Assembly: GCF_000247815.1 (NCBI RefSeq) | Contig: NC_021673.1 | Coordinates: 112,026,766-112,090,765 of the forward strand | Direction of reading: 5' to 3' | DNA length: 64,000 bases | From: Ficedula albicollis | Lineage: Eukaryota > Chordata > Aves > Passeriformes > Muscicapidae | In this document: piece after piece, positions 13,631 through 26,892 of the stretch | Layout of the letters: each line of letters starts with the position of its first letter | How positions within the stretch are numbered: the stretch's first letter is position 1 | The notes under the pieces: generated by a model | Database searches by the model: none | Told to the model about the DNA's origin: nothing | What the model saw: only the letters and a program-made list of their open reading frames with translations | Translations under genes and position numbers: made by a program

Positions 13631-16600
13631 AGATAAAGGGATAGATTGTGTGATGTATTTTGTCACAAATTGGTTTCTGAATTGCCAGTAACAGCTATGT
13701 AACTTGGTGTATGTAATTTATTTTATTGAGCAGAGTGCAAAACTAGCCATAGGAATACAACAATGAACTGTTATTTACGTGTATTATTTAAAGCTGAAGC
13801 TTTAGCTGACAGTAATATAGGACATGAACTTGGGTTTATGAAGCAAAAATGTACTGTATCATTATGTCTTGTTGCTTTCTCACATTAAAGTAAAATTTAT
13901 TTTATATGTGATGTGGCTTTATTGCTACTTTATTTTATGTATTAAAGCTATTGATTTACACTGCTAACTGGAATAACTGAGTATTAACTGGCACATGATT
14001 CTCCCACATTCCGCTTTTATTAGATTTTTTAAATACAGTTTTAGATCTTTTTCTATGCTATAAACATAGGGAAGGACATTAGAAGATCAATATGATGACA
14101 ACTCACAGAATCTTGTCAGATACAGGAGTGAGATCCATGGTACAAGAAATCATAAGATGGGCCCTAACTTTTGTGTGGAAGAACATTAAGTGGTGCCCTA
14201 CACAGCACTGTCTCTGCATAAGTAAAGGCAAATGCCATGTCTCTAGCTCACATTAATTTTGGTTTGAACACTTGGACTGTTAGGTGCACTTTTGTAAGAG
14301 TTTAAGAGACTACCATGATGAGCATGAGACAGCCTGTGGAGTATTAGCTCATAAATATAGAAATGTTTGTGGAAGTATAAAATAAGGGAATTTTGGACGA
14401 TAGATGTGTTGAATCTCCAGCAGCAGGACACTGCAGAAGCAGCAGCATAACTCACAGTTGTGGTAGAGGACTTCATGCAGGTGTCTGCTCTGATCATAAT
14501 ACTTGAAGCCTCTTCTTTAAATATTACTTTCTTCAGTAAAAAGATTACTGCACAATATGTAGATCACTTCTTTGAATAAGCAACAACATTGCACTTCGCT
14601 TATTATTGTAAGAAGAGGAAATTCCATTGGATGTGTATTGCTCTGCTGTGTTTCCTCCTGCAATGGAATTTCTTCAGACAGGTCTTAAAAAATTATAGGT
14701 TATTAGGGAGAAGATGAGGATTCCTTCCTCATTCCTGTTTTCAATCTAAGCATCCAAAAGTGAACTTTCAGCAAACACAAAATCAAAAAAGGTCTCATCA
14801 GAGCAATAGCTGCAAAACCATCAATGTCTCCAAAGCTGCTATAAAAAACACATCTGTCAGTTATTTCAAAATTTCATGTATTTCATGAAGTCCAACAAAT
14901 GCTGCCATAGAAACTTCATATGTGAAATTAACAGGTTCCCCACACAGCATGGACACAGTTGTCCATAAAGATATTCTGTTAACAAAACCAAGGCACTGAT
15001 CTTTTGGAGAAAAGTAACAGCACTTTTTTTTCTTTGATAGGGGAGGAGGAAAAGGTTTAATGATTTTTTTTATCTGGGTCACTTCTGGAATCTGTTTGAA
15101 AGAGTGACACCTCACATCATTGTGACTTTTTAATTGTGGATATAGGGTGTTGTAAGACAACAGGCAGGAAGGAATGCCAGAAGACCTTGAAGGAAGCAAA
15201 AGTATCTTACACTGCTGTCATCATCAAGTGTGAGAACAGAGCCTGATACCAGCCTGATATCACTGAAGCTGTGTCAGAGACTATCCAAGGAGGTAGAGAG
15301 TTGTGTATTGCTTAGATCATTTGTTAGAGCTGGCTGTTAAAAGAATACACACATGAATGTGCTGCCTATGTTATATCCAGTTTTGCAGTCTGCAATACTA
15401 ACTTAAAATCTCATGTTTTGTTCCCCAGGTCATCTGCTGCCACATGTTCATGTTATTTCTAACTCTTTGTACCTAGTCTTTGAATCAGTTGTAGTAAACT
15501 CTTGTTTAACTAGCTGTTTTTTCTCTTCCATCATGATCTGTCTTGAGTCTGTTTCTTCTCCAATCAATATTCCTACACAAGTTGCTGAATTTCACCTGGC
15601 TACCTCCATAGTCTGTATATTTCAGGCAGAAAGGCAGCTTGTTTTTGTGACAATTTTTTGTCATTCATCTTTTTCATCTCATCATGTTTTAAACACTTCT
15701 TATCAACAATAAAGTAGTAAAGTACCTCATCAGTCTTGCAAATCTGGCATTTTTTTTCTTTTTTACTGTAAGCTTAATCATTAATATACCAACATCATTC
15801 TGTCTTCTTACACCCTACCTTTGCATTCTGGTACTGTCAAGTCATGTCTATTTGCTCTCTGATTGCTGACTGTCACTTTGTCTTCACTTTTAGCTAAGCC
15901 AGCCCATCTGCCTTATTTAGGCTGCGATTGACAGCCCAAGAGCAGAATGATTCTTTCACGTTTTTTACAAGAGCTCTTTCCTACTCACACCACCTGTCCC
16001 CCAAACAAACTCAGTGAACTGCAGCCAAGGCACAAACCTCCCTTAGTTCCAAGCAACCCCTTTGGAGCCACAGGCAAAATTTTGTGATCAGCTTTCTCCT
16101 CACTACAGAGAATTACATTAAATGTTCCCTGTGGTTTTGCTTCTTAAATCTTTTGCCATCACTGCTTTAACTCTCTTCCTCTCCTTTTCTGTTTTCCTTA
16201 ATTGTAGTAATAAAAATTGATAAATGAGCGTAACATGGTTTCATAATTAATCCTTCGTGTAGCAATTACTTTGTTGGTATTTTTCATAAATACCTTTGGT
16301 GTCTCATGTATTTGGATTTAGCAGCGTGATTTTTATTAGTCACACTTTGTTATACAGGGCAGAAGCATTCCAGGATCCTACGACTTACAAGTAACCCTTC
16401 TTGTAAGGTCAATGAGGAGGTAAAATGTCTGGAGTTAAAAAGCTCAGGATAAGAAGCATGAGAAGAGGCCTGATAATTCCAAGTAAATGCACAGTCTGTG
16501 TAAGATTTTTAAATATTAAAATAAAGATTAATTATGATTAAAGATTAAATCAAGTTTTGTCTGGGTGATCTAGGGTCTGGGAAAGTAAGTGTTCTTCAAT

Positions 16601-16827
16601 GTGTAGCACAAACACATAAAACTCACACCAATAAATAATGAAAAATATAACACCACTCTCAAGTTCGGGGTCATGTGCCCTAACCTCATTAAACCCATTA
16701 TAATCCAATTATTAAATCAAATGTCAGATTGGAAGTATTTTGAGAAAGTTTGGGATTTTCTTTTGTACTACAACTTCAAGCTTGAAACTTACTGCACTCT
16801 TTTGCCCATGGTGTCATTCGTGGGCTG
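13631..16827. other. Intergenic sequence, nothing recognised
   Basis: This is an AT-rich unique stretch. The longest open frames are 112 codons (minus, 14861-15199) and 99 codons (+, 15413-15712, with an AATAAA right after the stop). Neither resembles a known protein or has convincing splice sites. Confidence 0.6.
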
Positions 16828-16911
16828 TCATGTGCAGGGCCAGAAGTTGGACTTTGGTGATCCCTGTTGGTCCCTTTGGCCTCAGGATTACCTATGATTC
16901 TATGATTCTAT
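16828..16911 (+). mobile_element. CR1 LINE 3' tip
   Basis: A short CR1 end reads GCAGGGCCAGAAGTTGGACTT, GGTCCCTTTGGCCTCAGGAT, then the diagnostic tandem ATGATTCTATGATTCTATA. The 5' limit is uncertain because the sequence becomes too diverged to follow. Confidence 0.85.
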
Positions 16912-19900
16912 AATTATCATCCTGAGATTAGGCAATTTGCAGTTTTTTATGCATCATTAATTTAACTGTTTGCTATACCATACTGTTGTAAGCATCTTAT
17001 GTGGAAAAGACAGTATCTTGCATTAGATGGTGTTCATATTCCTTTAAAATGGTGCATGCACCGTTGTTGTTTGAAATCTACGTAGCAAGGATAAAGTGCA
17101 AGCAAAAATTATTTTTATCACTGTGTAGGTGCAGTATAAAGAAAGACTGATAAAAAAGTAATTTTGGGAACCATGAGATTTATTTCACTGTAACTTGTAC
17201 AGGTGAAAAATAAATGCAGCAGGAGATACAATCATCATTAACTAATATAAAATATTTTTATTATAGAAAGCAGAATTTTAATGGCCTGAACTACTGACAT
17301 CAGAATTAGTCTGAAACTTCTGTTCGCTGCATTTGGGTTAATAGCCGTTCCTTACAACATTTTTGGAAATGGAGAGTGAATAAGAAATACTAAGAGAGGA
17401 CTGTAGGATAAGTTTACACTCTTGGAGTCCTTCCCTAACCTCACTTTTAAAATGTCATTCAAGTCTTAAAAACCAGAGCACAAAACTAAATCATGCAGTT
17501 TGGTTGGTAATCACTTCAGTGGGGGAATAAATTGGTAGAAGATTTTCTGGAAGACTTGAGGACTTTTGCTTTGCTCTGTTTTTTGTGGCTAAAATCTTAT
17601 CCTGAGATGCAATTCCTTTGCATATATAAATAGAAACAATCTGGTCCTACTCATTCTACTGCAATTAGGAAAAAGCAATCAAAGTTTGTTAGACTTCAGA
17701 GAAAGAAGAATCTTATGTCTTAGGAGACAGATGTTTTCTGATTAAGCTTTCTGTCACAGCCCCATTTAAGTTGCATAAGTCACAGATAACTTCAGCAAAG
17801 GTTACAGTTGTTGGAATTCCACTGTTTTGTTCACTTCTCAATAACAGCTTTGTTTAGTTTATGAGATAGTGTTTAAATAGTTTGAATCTTCTTAAGAGCT
17901 GAAGCAGCCCTTCTATCCTCAGAAAAATTCTTCAGTGTCTTGCAAACCTAAATAATAATCTAAAGTTTTCCTGAGAGTCGTCTTCCTGCTTTTCTGCTTA
18001 TGCTATGAAAAAAATAAGGAAGGGCTAAAAATTAATAAGTATATTTTTGTGAATACCTCATGTAGAGAGGTATGAATTGTTGTTGCTTATATTTCTGACT
18101 ACAAAATTTTCCATTTATTTGGCTGTTATTTAAGTAACCATTAATTTGTTCTGTTTAAAAAAAATTATTCACTTCTCTTGGTCCTCAAGAGAAAAAGAGC
18201 AAGACCATTTGGTCATAAATGAATTTCTCTTTATTTTGAAAGAGAAATAGTGGCCTTTAATATTATATGTTTGCTCAGTCATGGGCATGAACACTTTCCC
18301 AAATATTGCTGATGCAGCTGATTCCTTAGAACAAGTGAAATTCTGAAGATTCTGTCCTGACCAAGCAATCACCAGCCTCTCAGAATTTCAAGAACTTACA
18401 ATAAATATATGTTTTGAAAAAAAAAATCTAATATTATAACAGTGTTGCAGTTACTCCTTGGGGAAGTAAGACATTCTGACATGAAAAAGTATTACATCTT
18501 TTGTGCTGAATGCAAAGAACACCCAAACTGAAATTCTAGAAATAGTTACGAATTCCAGTGAATTTTCCAGACTACATAGAAAGAATACTAATCTTGAAGG
18601 GTTGTTGGATTTCTTTTGTTTACTTTTTTTGTTTTGTTTTGTTCTGTTTCATTGCATTTTTAAAAATTCTAGATTTAAAGTAGATTTTGAATCACAGCTT
18701 TAGGCTACTTCTGTTAGAGTTAGCTAAAACTTCTTCCTTCAGTGGGTAGCTTTCCTTTCCTTTCTCAGTGTGTTTATGGACTACTGGTGATGTGGTGCAT
18801 TATGCCACAAGACCTTCTTTCCAGTCTTCAGGCCATAGCATCAGTTTTGCTGAAAAAAACCAAAATAGCCTTTGGCATAACCTACAGCAAACTGAGACTG
18901 TTTGTAGTCCTATCTCAGGGCCTCCAAAGCCCAACAGGTTGGTTTTTCCTGCTAGTTTGCTTCCTATCCCAAAGGAATACCAGCAAAGAAGAAATATCCT
19001 ACAAAACTCTAAGGCAGCCCTAGGATAGCCATCTATTCACATTATTTACTGCTGGTATTGGTACCTAAATGTCCCAGTCACAGAAGAGAACCCAAGTCCT
19101 ATGGTCTGTATAAATGAAAAAATGGAAATAATCCCTACATCAGGAATTTACATCTGTTTTACATTGAGCACCTGCTGATTCTATTGTAGGGAAGTAGACA
19201 CATGCTTGTATATCTACATCTTGCAAAAATGTGACTATTTTCATTTACTTCTCAATGCTGGTAATTTATCTTGATCTGAAACACAGTAACAAAAATGAAG
19301 TTCATGGAGGTCCATATACTTAATAAGAACAACAGAGAACTGCTGTGGAAATCAGTCTGCCAAAATCTAATTAGAGGCTCTAATTGTGTATTGTTGCTCA
19401 GAGAGTTTTTTGCAAATGAAAACTTGTTAAGTATAATTTTTCCAAGTGTCTGTGGCAAAACCAGTAATAAATACTGAATTCTTATGAGCTGTGATTATGA
19501 AATTATTTTTTGTGTTCTCAATATAACAAAATCACTAAGGTCTTACATATTTAAATTTACTTAGGGATAAATATTTAAAAAAAAAAAAGGAAACAAAAAT
19601 AAACCCACTAAAGCACCAACAGCATCTTGGATCTGAACATTTTTTGACCAAGTGTCTACTTTTTCCCTCAAGATCTTTTGACAGAATTCATGGCAAATAT
19701 TTAATGCAAACTGAAATGAAAAGACAATGAAAAAAATGCAAGGGAAATATGTCCTGTGTTTCAGAATGCTTATGAATGTGTATGAAATTATATTTAAATT
19801 TAGGATTAGTGACATGAAAACCAAAGGTACATAAAGTCAGATGCAGGAAATCTGGAAAATAAGTTTTGTGATAGGGAGACATTTTTTCATTCATAATACC

Positions 19901-20152
19901 TTCTATATATGTAAGTAAGTGTTCTTTATAGCTTACTTAGCATCTATTTTCTAACATGAATTAGAAGAGAAATCTGAGTTTTAGTGATAGTAAAGAATAG
20001 GACTCGACAGCCTAGGAGGCCAAGATTACTTGTTGAATTATTGTGCACTACACTGAAAGACTAACATCCTTCTGTTCTGTCATTTTTCTATTATACTGGG
20101 AATAAATTGGTAATTTTATTTACTTAGGAGTTAGCATTTTCTTTCTGTTTGT
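16912..20152. other. Intergenic sequence, nothing recognised
   Basis: This AT-rich unique sequence contains many short open frames (the longest 93 codons at 18742-19023). None has a recognisable domain. No RNA-gene or repeat signature was seen. Confidence 0.6.
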
Positions 20153-20302
20153 CATCACAATTTCTAGAGCTACCCTTTTATATTGTTGAGTACCCTCCCC
20201 AGTGTTCCCATCTGATTGCCTAAACAAAAATTTCCATCACAATTTCTAGAGCTACCCTTTTATATTGCTCCCCAGTGTTCCCAGCTGATTGCCTAAACAA
20301 AA
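20153..20302. repeat. Tandem duplication, 82-bp unit, two copies
   Basis: The segment beginning CATCACAATTTCTAGAGCTA at 20153 recurs at 20235. The second copy lacks about 13 bp around GTTGAGTACC and carries a substitution (CATCTG to CAGCTG). Both copies end GATTGCCTAAACAAAAA. The duplication is young. Confidence 0.93.
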
Positions 20303-20555
20303 AGTTTGTCACTGAAATAGAACAACAATAAAGGTAACAAAAGAAAAAAAATTCAGCTCAGCTTCTGTGGAAAGCAAACAAAAATTCACAGGAAAAAGTT
20401 TATACTGGAGAAATTGTGCACAAAGTGACCAACCAATACTGACACAATTACCCAACATTTACATGGCCTGTTACTTAAATTTCTAGTCCTTTCTGTTTTC
20501 TTTGTTTCATCTTTCTTTTTCCTATATTGTCTTTTTAGTAAATATAGACATTCAT

Positions 20556-20620
20556 AAAAAATAGGTGAACCAAAAAAAAAAAAAAATCAAAAAATAGGTG
20601 AACCAAAAAAAAAAAAATCT
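20556..20620. repeat. Tandem duplication, 33-bp A-rich unit, two copies
   Basis: AAAAAATAGGTGAACC followed by a long A tract and ATC appears at 20556 and again at 20589. The copies differ mainly in A-tract length. Confidence 0.9.
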
Positions 20621-21219
20621 GAAAGTAGATAGTCCTGAAACAAAAAATGAAATTATTAATTTCTATTATTTGTGGTTCAACAGAAAATATTTTCTTGCTT
20701 TAATTTCCTGAAAATTATATGATCATTTTAGTTATTCCTGCATTTGGTTTGGCTTAGTTCAAAATTCTTAGCTGATGATTTTAGAGCTCCTTCTGTTCAG
20801 CTAAGTCTAGAAAGGGTTTAAATGACCCAAATGCTTTAAGAGTCAACAGTAAACTATCAAATTTCCAGGGCTGTTCTCTTTATCCCAGAGCCATAGGGGA
20901 TTTGCAGAAAGGGGGAGATAAAAATATCCAGAAAATACGTTTGCATTCTTGTTGCCATCCTGCAGTGAATTTATGTCATTTGTGTGCACAGAGGTTTCAT
21001 AGGCAGATCAGGAATTAAGTCAGAAATATACTTTTTAAGTGTTTTATAAAAAGACTTCCCTTTTTTAAGGGACAAATCCATGGTTGCAGTTCTGATAATT
21101 GCACCTTCAAAGAGCATAGTTTTTAAAAGTACAAGGAGAATTGGAATTAAGATAGGCAGATCTGTGGGTGGCTTTTGTACAAAGGAAAGTAAATGGGTCA
21201 GGATACTTCATTTTGGAAA
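20621..21219. other. Intergenic sequence, nothing recognised
   Basis: This is AT-rich unique sequence between two tandem duplications, with no gene or repeat family recognised. Confidence 0.6.
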
Positions 21220-21383
21220 CTAACAGCTAGGAGAAGGCAGTTAGACTTTTTCTCCCCTCCAAATGCAGAAATGGGGAATCCTCCAAACAAATGATCTGAC
21301 CCTAACAGCTAGGAGAAGGCAGTTAGACTTTTTTTCCCCTCCAAATGCAGAAATGGGGAACCCTCCAAACAAATGATCTGACT
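21220..21383. repeat. Tandem duplication, 82-bp unit, two copies
   Basis: The unit beginning CTAACAGCTAGGAGAAGGCA at 21220 repeats at 21302 with only two differences that I can see (TTTCTCCCC versus TTTTTCCCC, and GGGAATCC versus GGGAACCC). Confidence 0.95.
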
Positions 21384-24300
21384 TATATGCAGGTTTAAAG
21401 AATACAAAAAGAAGTATATTTTCATGCACTGAAAAAATTAAATTTTGAGAAAAATTAATCAGAGTCAGAGGAGATGCATTTAATAATTACTGATGGACTC
21501 AACCCTCAGCCTACTGATCACAGAAACTGAGTCATGGAGAAGCAAATGTGGCCACCCCCTTTCTCAACATAACTGCTGTATCTGGAACAACACAGTGAGC
21601 TGCGTGGATCCAGACCATTTGGGGCATTTCAACATTTTGTAGCATAAACAATCACAGCAAGATTATCAAGCAAATAAACACTCAGTTAATGGAATACAGT
21701 TTCGTGATATTTTAGCTCTGAACCAAGATCTGTGAAATATTTACTGGCTTGGGCATAATAGAGATCTTTCCACATGGAGGAGCTACATCATGAATCTGCT
21801 GTGCTACACAGATCTGGAATGTGGAGAGGCAAAATTTCAGTGGAAGTTATCAGACAACCTGCCCCCAGGAGCAGAAAAGCAGGGATGAAGTCGTACATTT
21901 TGAAGCAGGGCTAAATAACTCACAGAATTTTTACTAGCATTATTTATGCTCTTGGAATCCATTAGCCATGCTGTGACTTCTGTGATTAAATCAGTCCTAT
22001 GCTCATTTTAAAATATTTTTATTTAAAAGGATTAGCAACTAATAATCTGTGTTGCCCAAGGTTATGATTATTACAGATTTACTGAATATAAATAGAGGTT
22101 AAAGACTGCAGTTCAGATTGAACAATTATGTTCAGACACAACAAAACAATGCATAAAGAATCACTTCAAAAGATGAGGTTGCTTGTGAAAGAACATCTTA
22201 AAGTGAAGTTGTGGCTAAAGCTCAGGCTTGCAATCCTTGGTTTTGCAACTGGCTGGACAATAGTCAGGCTTAAACTGAGTGCATTCTTAGACCCAGCAAA
22301 TGGGAAATGCTCAGAACAGTTGTATAAAAAGTCTAAGCCAAGGCACAGGATTGTCATTGCCTACTCTTTCTCATTGTTCTGGACAGCTGAGAAAAACCCC
22401 AGCAATGTCAGTGCATTTTGTTGTTCAGAAATTGTTTTGGGTGCCAAAGTTCAAATTTATGATTTCTCTCTTACTCTTGAGTCACCTTTATGTCAAGAGA
22501 CTGCTCCTTCTTCCCAGTCTATGGGTATACCCAAGTCTGCATGTCAGAGTGATGTGGCAGAGAAAATGTGGTCTCTGTTTTTTTCTTAAGAATAGGGAGC
22601 AGCAGAAGAAAACTTCCAAATCCCTGTCACAAAAGAGTTTGTCACTCTCAACTTCCAATTCTCTTATTTAGTCTATTATGAAAAAAAATTATATTTAGAC
22701 TTTCCTCTTCCATTAATACTCTTTCTTGACAGTCTGGCACTACTTTCCTACAGATTTTCAGGTCTGCTGTATCACCTTTGTGAGAGCTGTGCACAGGAAT
22801 AGGATGCAGGGATCTAGAGCATCTAGGTATCAATTCTGCTAAGCTGATGCAGATGCAATCATCTTTTTCCTGGGTCAGAGGAAGTACAATGATTTTTCAG
22901 ACAAAATTGTGGTTAGTTTTCCAAACCTCCATAAAATAACAGAGGAACTTTCCGTACCTGATACAGAAATGCCAATGATACAGTGGCATTAAATAGTTAC
23001 ATAATTAAAAATTGAAATTAATTTAAAAAAATAATAGTTTTTCAATGCCTACTTTTTCATTCAGGAGGATTATCTGACTCTTTTGATTTTTTAATTTTTT
23101 TCTGCTTAGGATTTATGGTTAGAATAGTGGGATGTAAGGTGGTTGCTCCACGAGCATCACAACCACAGACAAGAAAAGTCTTTCCTCCCCTTTACTCTTT
23201 CTGAACCTATCCTGCTTGTTCACTAGTCTTGACCATGTTAATGGTCAACCTTTAGATATCTATTGCTAGAAATACTTCTATATACTGCTATATCTTTTTT
23301 AAAACAGGATTATGTTACATTAATGGGGAAATGAAAATGAAATGGGGAAATAAAATGAAAGTGACAATAAGCTTTATATCATTTTTGGAATTATCAACTC
23401 TCAAATTTCGCTTGTAATGCATTCGGATTTCCTTACAAGGGTACAAACTGAGCATGTCAGCCTTGCTGGTGATTTAAGTCTCATCTTTCTGCTCCAGATG
23501 GCCTGTCCAGGCAAGAGAAGGACAGATGGCTTCAGACATTTCAGTGGTGGGAAGTAAAAAGAGAACATATTTTTTTCCTGCGTGTGCTTTACCTTCCTGA
23601 ATTTTCTTGTTTCTGGAAACAATTTTTGTTGCTGCAGAAGCAGTTAGGTGATAGTGAGAGTTCATCTAGTCCATTGTCTTTGTAATGGACACACTTTAGG
23701 TCTCAGACAGTGGTTGAAATGTCTACGAACATCTCAGTCTCTCAGATTCAGTTTTTTTATTCTCTGACAAGATTATATTCTGGTCATTAAAAGGCCCATG
23801 TGAGAGCAGAAGTAACAAACATGATCTCAGATTATTATCTTTTTCCTTTTAAATCCTACTACCCAATCAACATTTTCCTGCCAGGAATGAAATCTTATCT
23901 ATAGCAGTGAACTCAGAGTGGCAACTACTTCCAAAAGTTATCCTTTACTTCTTATTCATAAAAATTTTCAGAACTAAGAAGGGCTTAAGGATTTTCCTTT
24001 AATGATTTCACCACTATCCCAACAAAAAGTAGAAAATCAACCAAGATTCTAAATTTTATTTTATTACAATAGATCCCAGGCAGAATTCAACTGTGATTTT
24101 TTTTCTGTAAAAAAAAAATGAAATCTGAACTTGTGTTTCCAATAAGCAAACTTGAAGTGGTGTGAAACTGTGAAAATCAAAGTTTGAATTACAGCTATCA
24201 CATTTTCATGATTCAACAAAGCTTTAAATCTGTTCCTCAGACAATAATTATAGGGTAATTAGTTAATCCTTAAATGGGTAATTTAGCCTTCTCTGGGTCC

Positions 24301-25720
24301 TTTGCAGGCCACCAGATTCTGCCCTGCAAAAACGGAATCATGGCATTACTGTAACACTCATGGAGATGGACGCAGTGTCAAATTGTATTTCTAAATGCTT
24401 TATTAGATGCTGTTTAGCTGTCTTTTCCTAAATTATATGCTAAGTGTTGAATTATTTTCTGAAAACACTGCATTTTGAGACATTTTGTAGACATATGGTG
24501 TTAGCTTTCCTGACAGGAAACCAGAAACCACTGTCGAGAATGTCTTGGCTGCTGTGCAGTGTCAGTGTTCCAGTAACACAAAGATCAATCTGCCATTCAG
24601 CAGATTATAGAAGACAAACAGAAATTCACTCTTTAGCAAGGGTCAATATTTGCTGTTGCCTCAGTTTGTAAAATGATGAAATGTCAAAGGGTCTGAACAG
24701 AAGGGAATAACCTTTAAGAATAAAAAGAGAGAAGGAGCAAAATTAATAATCTTTATTACAGAATGCTTCCCAGTGAGAAAGAACAAAACCTGTGAAAGAG
24801 ATTACACTTATTAGGAAAAGGGGGAAAAAAAAGGTATTGTGGAGCAAAATGAGGGTGGATTCTGAAATAGCATCTTGTTAAAACTCTGCTGTATTTTCCA
24901 GCAGAGATAAAAAGAGCATTTCCCTGCAAAGATAAATATGAGCACCAGCTTTCAATCTGTGGAAAGAGACTGTGTTCTTAGATTTAAATATTGCATGATA
25001 AGTACACAACCAGCAAAAATATAGGAAATAAAGCCCTCTTTTTACTGGAGAGCTGAAAATAGAATAGAAGGAGAGAGAAGTACCTCATTTCTCCCGGATG
25101 CTAAAGCTAAAGCTAGAAATTATTTAGTAGTGAATAATCAATGTGAAACCAACAGTCTGTTTCCATTACCTTACACCATGTAGGTCAACTGGAGAGACAG
25201 ACAGAGAGAGAGAAGTATTGAAATGAAAGATTATTTTCATTCAGTTTGCATAAATGCAAATCATATGTATGTTATTTGCCTCTTCCATGAACAGGGAAAT
25301 TAAGTTTCATATTTCTCCAATTAGAATCTTGAAATATTTTTAATATCTAACTTAGAATGAATATATACTCTTCAATAAATGTTTTGGGTTTTTTTCTCTT
25401 TCTATCTGCACACTGCAAAGCCCAGACAACTTATTAAAACATTAGGAATTTAATTGTATCTTCCGAGTTTAAGATTCTTACATCTGAAATTTTTACTTTT
25501 CTAATAAATGGCCAGAGAACATCTCATCCGAAAGTCCAAGGTAAGGATGAAAGGAGACTAAAATTGGCCAAAATAGCTCTCATGTGTAATAGTTGGCAGT
25601 GGCTACATATTGACAGAAGTTCAATGTAGAGCCAGTCCTATCAATAGAACAAAGATTTTCCTTCACAGCATCTTCTTTTGATCCCAACATCTCCACTGTT
25701 TGCTTTCAGATGGCATTTGC
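21384..25720. other. Intergenic sequence; longest unexplained open frame of the window at 22128-22589
   Basis: This is AT-rich unique sequence. A 153-codon + strand frame at 22128-22589 and an overlapping 123-codon frame at 22300-22671 are the longest outside filler and repeats, but neither shows a domain, signal peptide or family resemblance that I recognise. I do not call a gene. Confidence 0.55.
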
Positions 25721-25842
25721 CACCTGTTCCCATACTGAAGAGCTATTTCTAAAAGCATATTTTATTTGCCGCTTGTATTTGCACCTGTTCCCATACTGAA
25801 GAGCTATTTCTAAAGGCATATTTTATTTGCCACTTGTATTTG
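25721..25842. repeat. Tandem duplication, 61-bp unit, two copies
   Basis: CACCTGTTCCCATACTGAAG begins at 25721 and 25782. The copies differ at AAAAGC versus AAAGGC and at GCCGCTT versus GCCACTT. Confidence 0.95.
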
Positions 25843-26732
25843 GTTGCATTTCAATTTCGTGTTGCAGAGATCCTGTGAGAGAACATTGAGTTCTTTGTCA
25901 CAGGTCACTCTTCACAGCCTCAACACACTCTTCAATAAACTATAAGGTGACTAAAGCATAAAAGGCACACTTAAAGCACTCTATGGCCATTATTTGCAGG
26001 GAGCCTCAGTTGTTAATGACTCAACACAAAATGTCATTTTGATTCCACCTATTAATGATCCATTGTAACCAAGGTAACTCATTTTAATTACACTTGTAAG
26101 AACAGAAATTCCAGGCTTTAAAATTAACTAAAAAGGTGGTGTTATGAGTGATAAGCCAACCTAAAAATTAACAATTCATTCCAATAACAGACAACTGACC
26201 TAAAAGTTTGGACCATCTACTTTAGTTGTATGTCAAATATCCTTTTGTAGTCTGTCCTTATTATACTTCATAGAAAAAAAAAAAACCCTCAAAGGAAAAT
26301 TATTAGGAGATAATGGATACAACATTAATTAAAATTGCAGGACTGTATTTCTTATTTAATAAGATATAGGTCAGATTTTTTTCTTTAAAAATCTCTAATA
26401 GATGTTTTGGATGGTTAGAGTCTTTTAAAATATTGTAATTTATTAAGACGGTAGGAAAGGATGTCATTTGAATTCAATTACAAAAGAATGATGCAGGTTA
26501 CCTTGTAGGCTGACTGAAAAATTATACCTCATCAATATTTATTAGAATCACGTTGCTAATCCTAACTCCATGGATCCTTATGCAACTTTTAGAACACTTA
26601 CCTTATTTGCCACTTGGCCATCATTCCATTAAAACGTTCTTCTACATCCACCCACATGTATATTTGTTTTTAGCAAAAGTCAAGTAAGCAACTGGAGATA
26701 CTGTGTAGACTGAGAAGTAAGCAAGTGATAAA
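25843..26732. other. Intergenic sequence, nothing recognised
   Basis: This is AT-rich sequence with no coding, RNA or repeat-family signature that I can identify. Confidence 0.6.
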
Positions 26733-26892
26733 ATTTCCTAGGTTAACCCCAAATCTACAAGTCTCGTTTTTTGTACTCCACAGTGCAAGAGAAGTAAAAA
26801 ACAAATTTCTCTATTTCCTAGGTTAACCCCAAATCTACAAGTCTGGTTTTTTGTACTCCACAGTGTAAGAGAAGTAAAAAACCAATTTCTCA
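26733..26892. repeat. Tandem duplication, 80-bp unit, two copies
   Basis: TTTCCTAGGTTAACCCCAAA recurs 80 bp later. Few differences are visible (CTCG versus CTGG, GTGCAAG versus GTGTAAG, AACAAA versus ACCAAT). Confidence 0.95.

Noticed and set aside
15413..15720. 99-codon frame followed by AATAAA as a possible terminal exon
   Set aside because: AATAAA is frequent in AT-rich DNA, and no acceptor site or known protein supports an exon.
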